From Clostridium sp. AF15-31 (GTDB taxonomy: Bacteria; Bacillota; Clostridia; Lachnospirales; Lachnospiraceae): a stretch of DNA of 64,000 nt. Positions 63,531-64,000 of this stretch are shown one piece after another. Below the pieces are notes generated by a model that had not been told where the DNA came from, made no database searches, and saw only the letters and a program-made list of their open reading frames with translations. Made by a program: the position numbers and the translations under genes. The DNA lies in the NCBI RefSeq assembly GCF_003461625.1, contig NZ_QTXL01000001.1, positions 248,001 through 312,000 on the forward strand, given 5' to 3'. Every line of letters starts with the position of its first letter. Positions within the stretch are counted from its first letter, which is position 1.

Positions 63531-64000
63531 ATGGCAACAGAGATAAAACCTCCGATAAAATATGATATGGTGTGGACAATGTATGGAAAGCGGGCTGATT
63601 TCTTTGGGATCGCAGAGCGTTTTCATATTGATCCGGTAACTGCAAGGGTGATTCGGAACCGGGATGTGATAACAGATGAAGAGATTGATACCTATCTGAA
63701 TGGGGGGCTTGACCGGCTGCATGATCCTGTGATGATGAAGAATATGGAGAAGGGCTGCAGCCTTATGCTGGAGGAGATCCGGAGTCGGAACCGGATACGG
63801 ATCATTTCGGATTATGATGTGGATGGTGTAAGTTCAAACTACATATTGTATAAAGGCTTACAGCGTGTGTGGGAGCATGAAAATGGTTCGCCTGCAGGAG
63901 ACGGGATCGATTATGATATTCCGCACCGGATCTATGATGGATATGGAATCAATATCCGTATGGTAGATGCGGCGGCAGCCGATCAGGTCAGTATGATCAT
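63531..64000 (+). CDS. recJ: Single-stranded-DNA exonuclease RecJ, N-terminal part
   Basis: The first 156 codons of a gene cut by the window edge. ATG 63531 follows GGGAG; a 6-codon ATG frame at 63511 overlaps the ribosome site. The DHH-family motif I IISDYDVDGVSS (~100) is intact and the upstream VIRNRDVITDEEIDTYLNGG segment is typical of RecJ. It degrades 5' ssDNA ends in recombination and repair. The DHH and later motifs lie outside the window. Confidence 0.88.
   Translation, partial: MATEIKPPIKYDMVWTMYGKRADFFGIAERFHIDPVTARVIRNRDVITDEEIDTYLNGGLDRLHDPVMMKNMEKGCSLMLEEIRSRNRIRIISDYDVDGVSSNYILYKGLQRVWEHENGSPAGDGIDYDIPHRIYDGYGINIRMVDAAAADQVSMI

Overview
The window looks like chromosomal DNA from a low-to-moderate GC anaerobic Bacillota, most likely a gut Lachnospiraceae (Coprococcus/Roseburia-like). 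The signs are strong GGAGG-type ribosome sites, consensus sigma-A promoters, Rho-independent terminators, a T-box controlled trp operon, an agr-type quorum-sensing locus, a fused AccD-AccA subunit, Pta, glycogen phosphorylase and a GH94 cellobiose phosphorylase. No prophage, transposase, CRISPR array or rRNA was seen. Species is an inference; only the family-level guess is supported.

Layout. 1-3.4 kb (minus): trmB, a D,D-carboxypeptidase and a histidine kinase cut by the window edge, preceded by a 61-bp tandem repeat array and an AT-rich hairpin. 3.7-4.1 kb: a tiny Cys-rich ORF and tRNA-Lys(CTT). 4.2-10.6 kb: an agr locus split into agrB-agrA-agrC (minus) and a divergent short agrD-like peptide gene (plus), followed by an FtsX-type ABC exporter. 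10.6-16.8 kb: pepD, an AraC regulator and a large secreted GH16 glucanase. 16.8-22.3 kb: YitT protein, esterase, Mrp ATPase, radical-SAM protein, CAP-domain secreted protein. 22.3-25 kb (minus): MBOAT/DHHW O-acetylation pair. 25.4-32.2 kb (minus): trpEGDCBA with a Trp T-box leader, lacking trpF. 32.4-36.2 kb (plus): pta, an octapeptide-repeat protein of unknown function, a DUF6734-like protein and GtrA. 36.4-41 kb: fabF, accDA, a fucO-like gene with a large internal deletion, and an EamA transporter. 41.2-45.2 kb: a DnaK-like / zinc-ribbon / DUF5685 / J-domain cassette. 45.5-48 kb: glgP. 48.4-54.6 kb (minus): glycosyltransferase plus two paralogous secreted beta-helix proteins. 54.7-64 kb: acyltransferase, cellobiose phosphorylase, zinc-ribbon membrane protein, aldose epimerase, SGNH hydrolase, lipoprotein, XRE regulator and the start of recJ.

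The genes suggest a plant- or glucan-using commensal. The secreted GH16 enzyme would cut beta-glucans outside the cell, GH94 would phosphorolyse imported cellobiose, an epimerase would interconvert the sugar anomers, and GlgP would mobilise stored glycogen. Surface chemistry is served by the MBOAT/DHHW pair, GtrA, the GT2 enzyme and the acyltransferases.

The most unusual signal is non-coding. At least four intergenic elements (29446-29699, 48012-48168, 48277-48458, 59745-59897) share a core (CGGTAC ... GTACCG capped by a hairpin of unrelated sequence but intact pairing) inside a long outer stem that is different in each copy. In all four the core runs in the same direction as the gene just upstream. 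Compensatory changes in several stems argue for a conserved RNA (or palindromic DNA) structure. One copy lies inside the trp operon between trpG and trpD.
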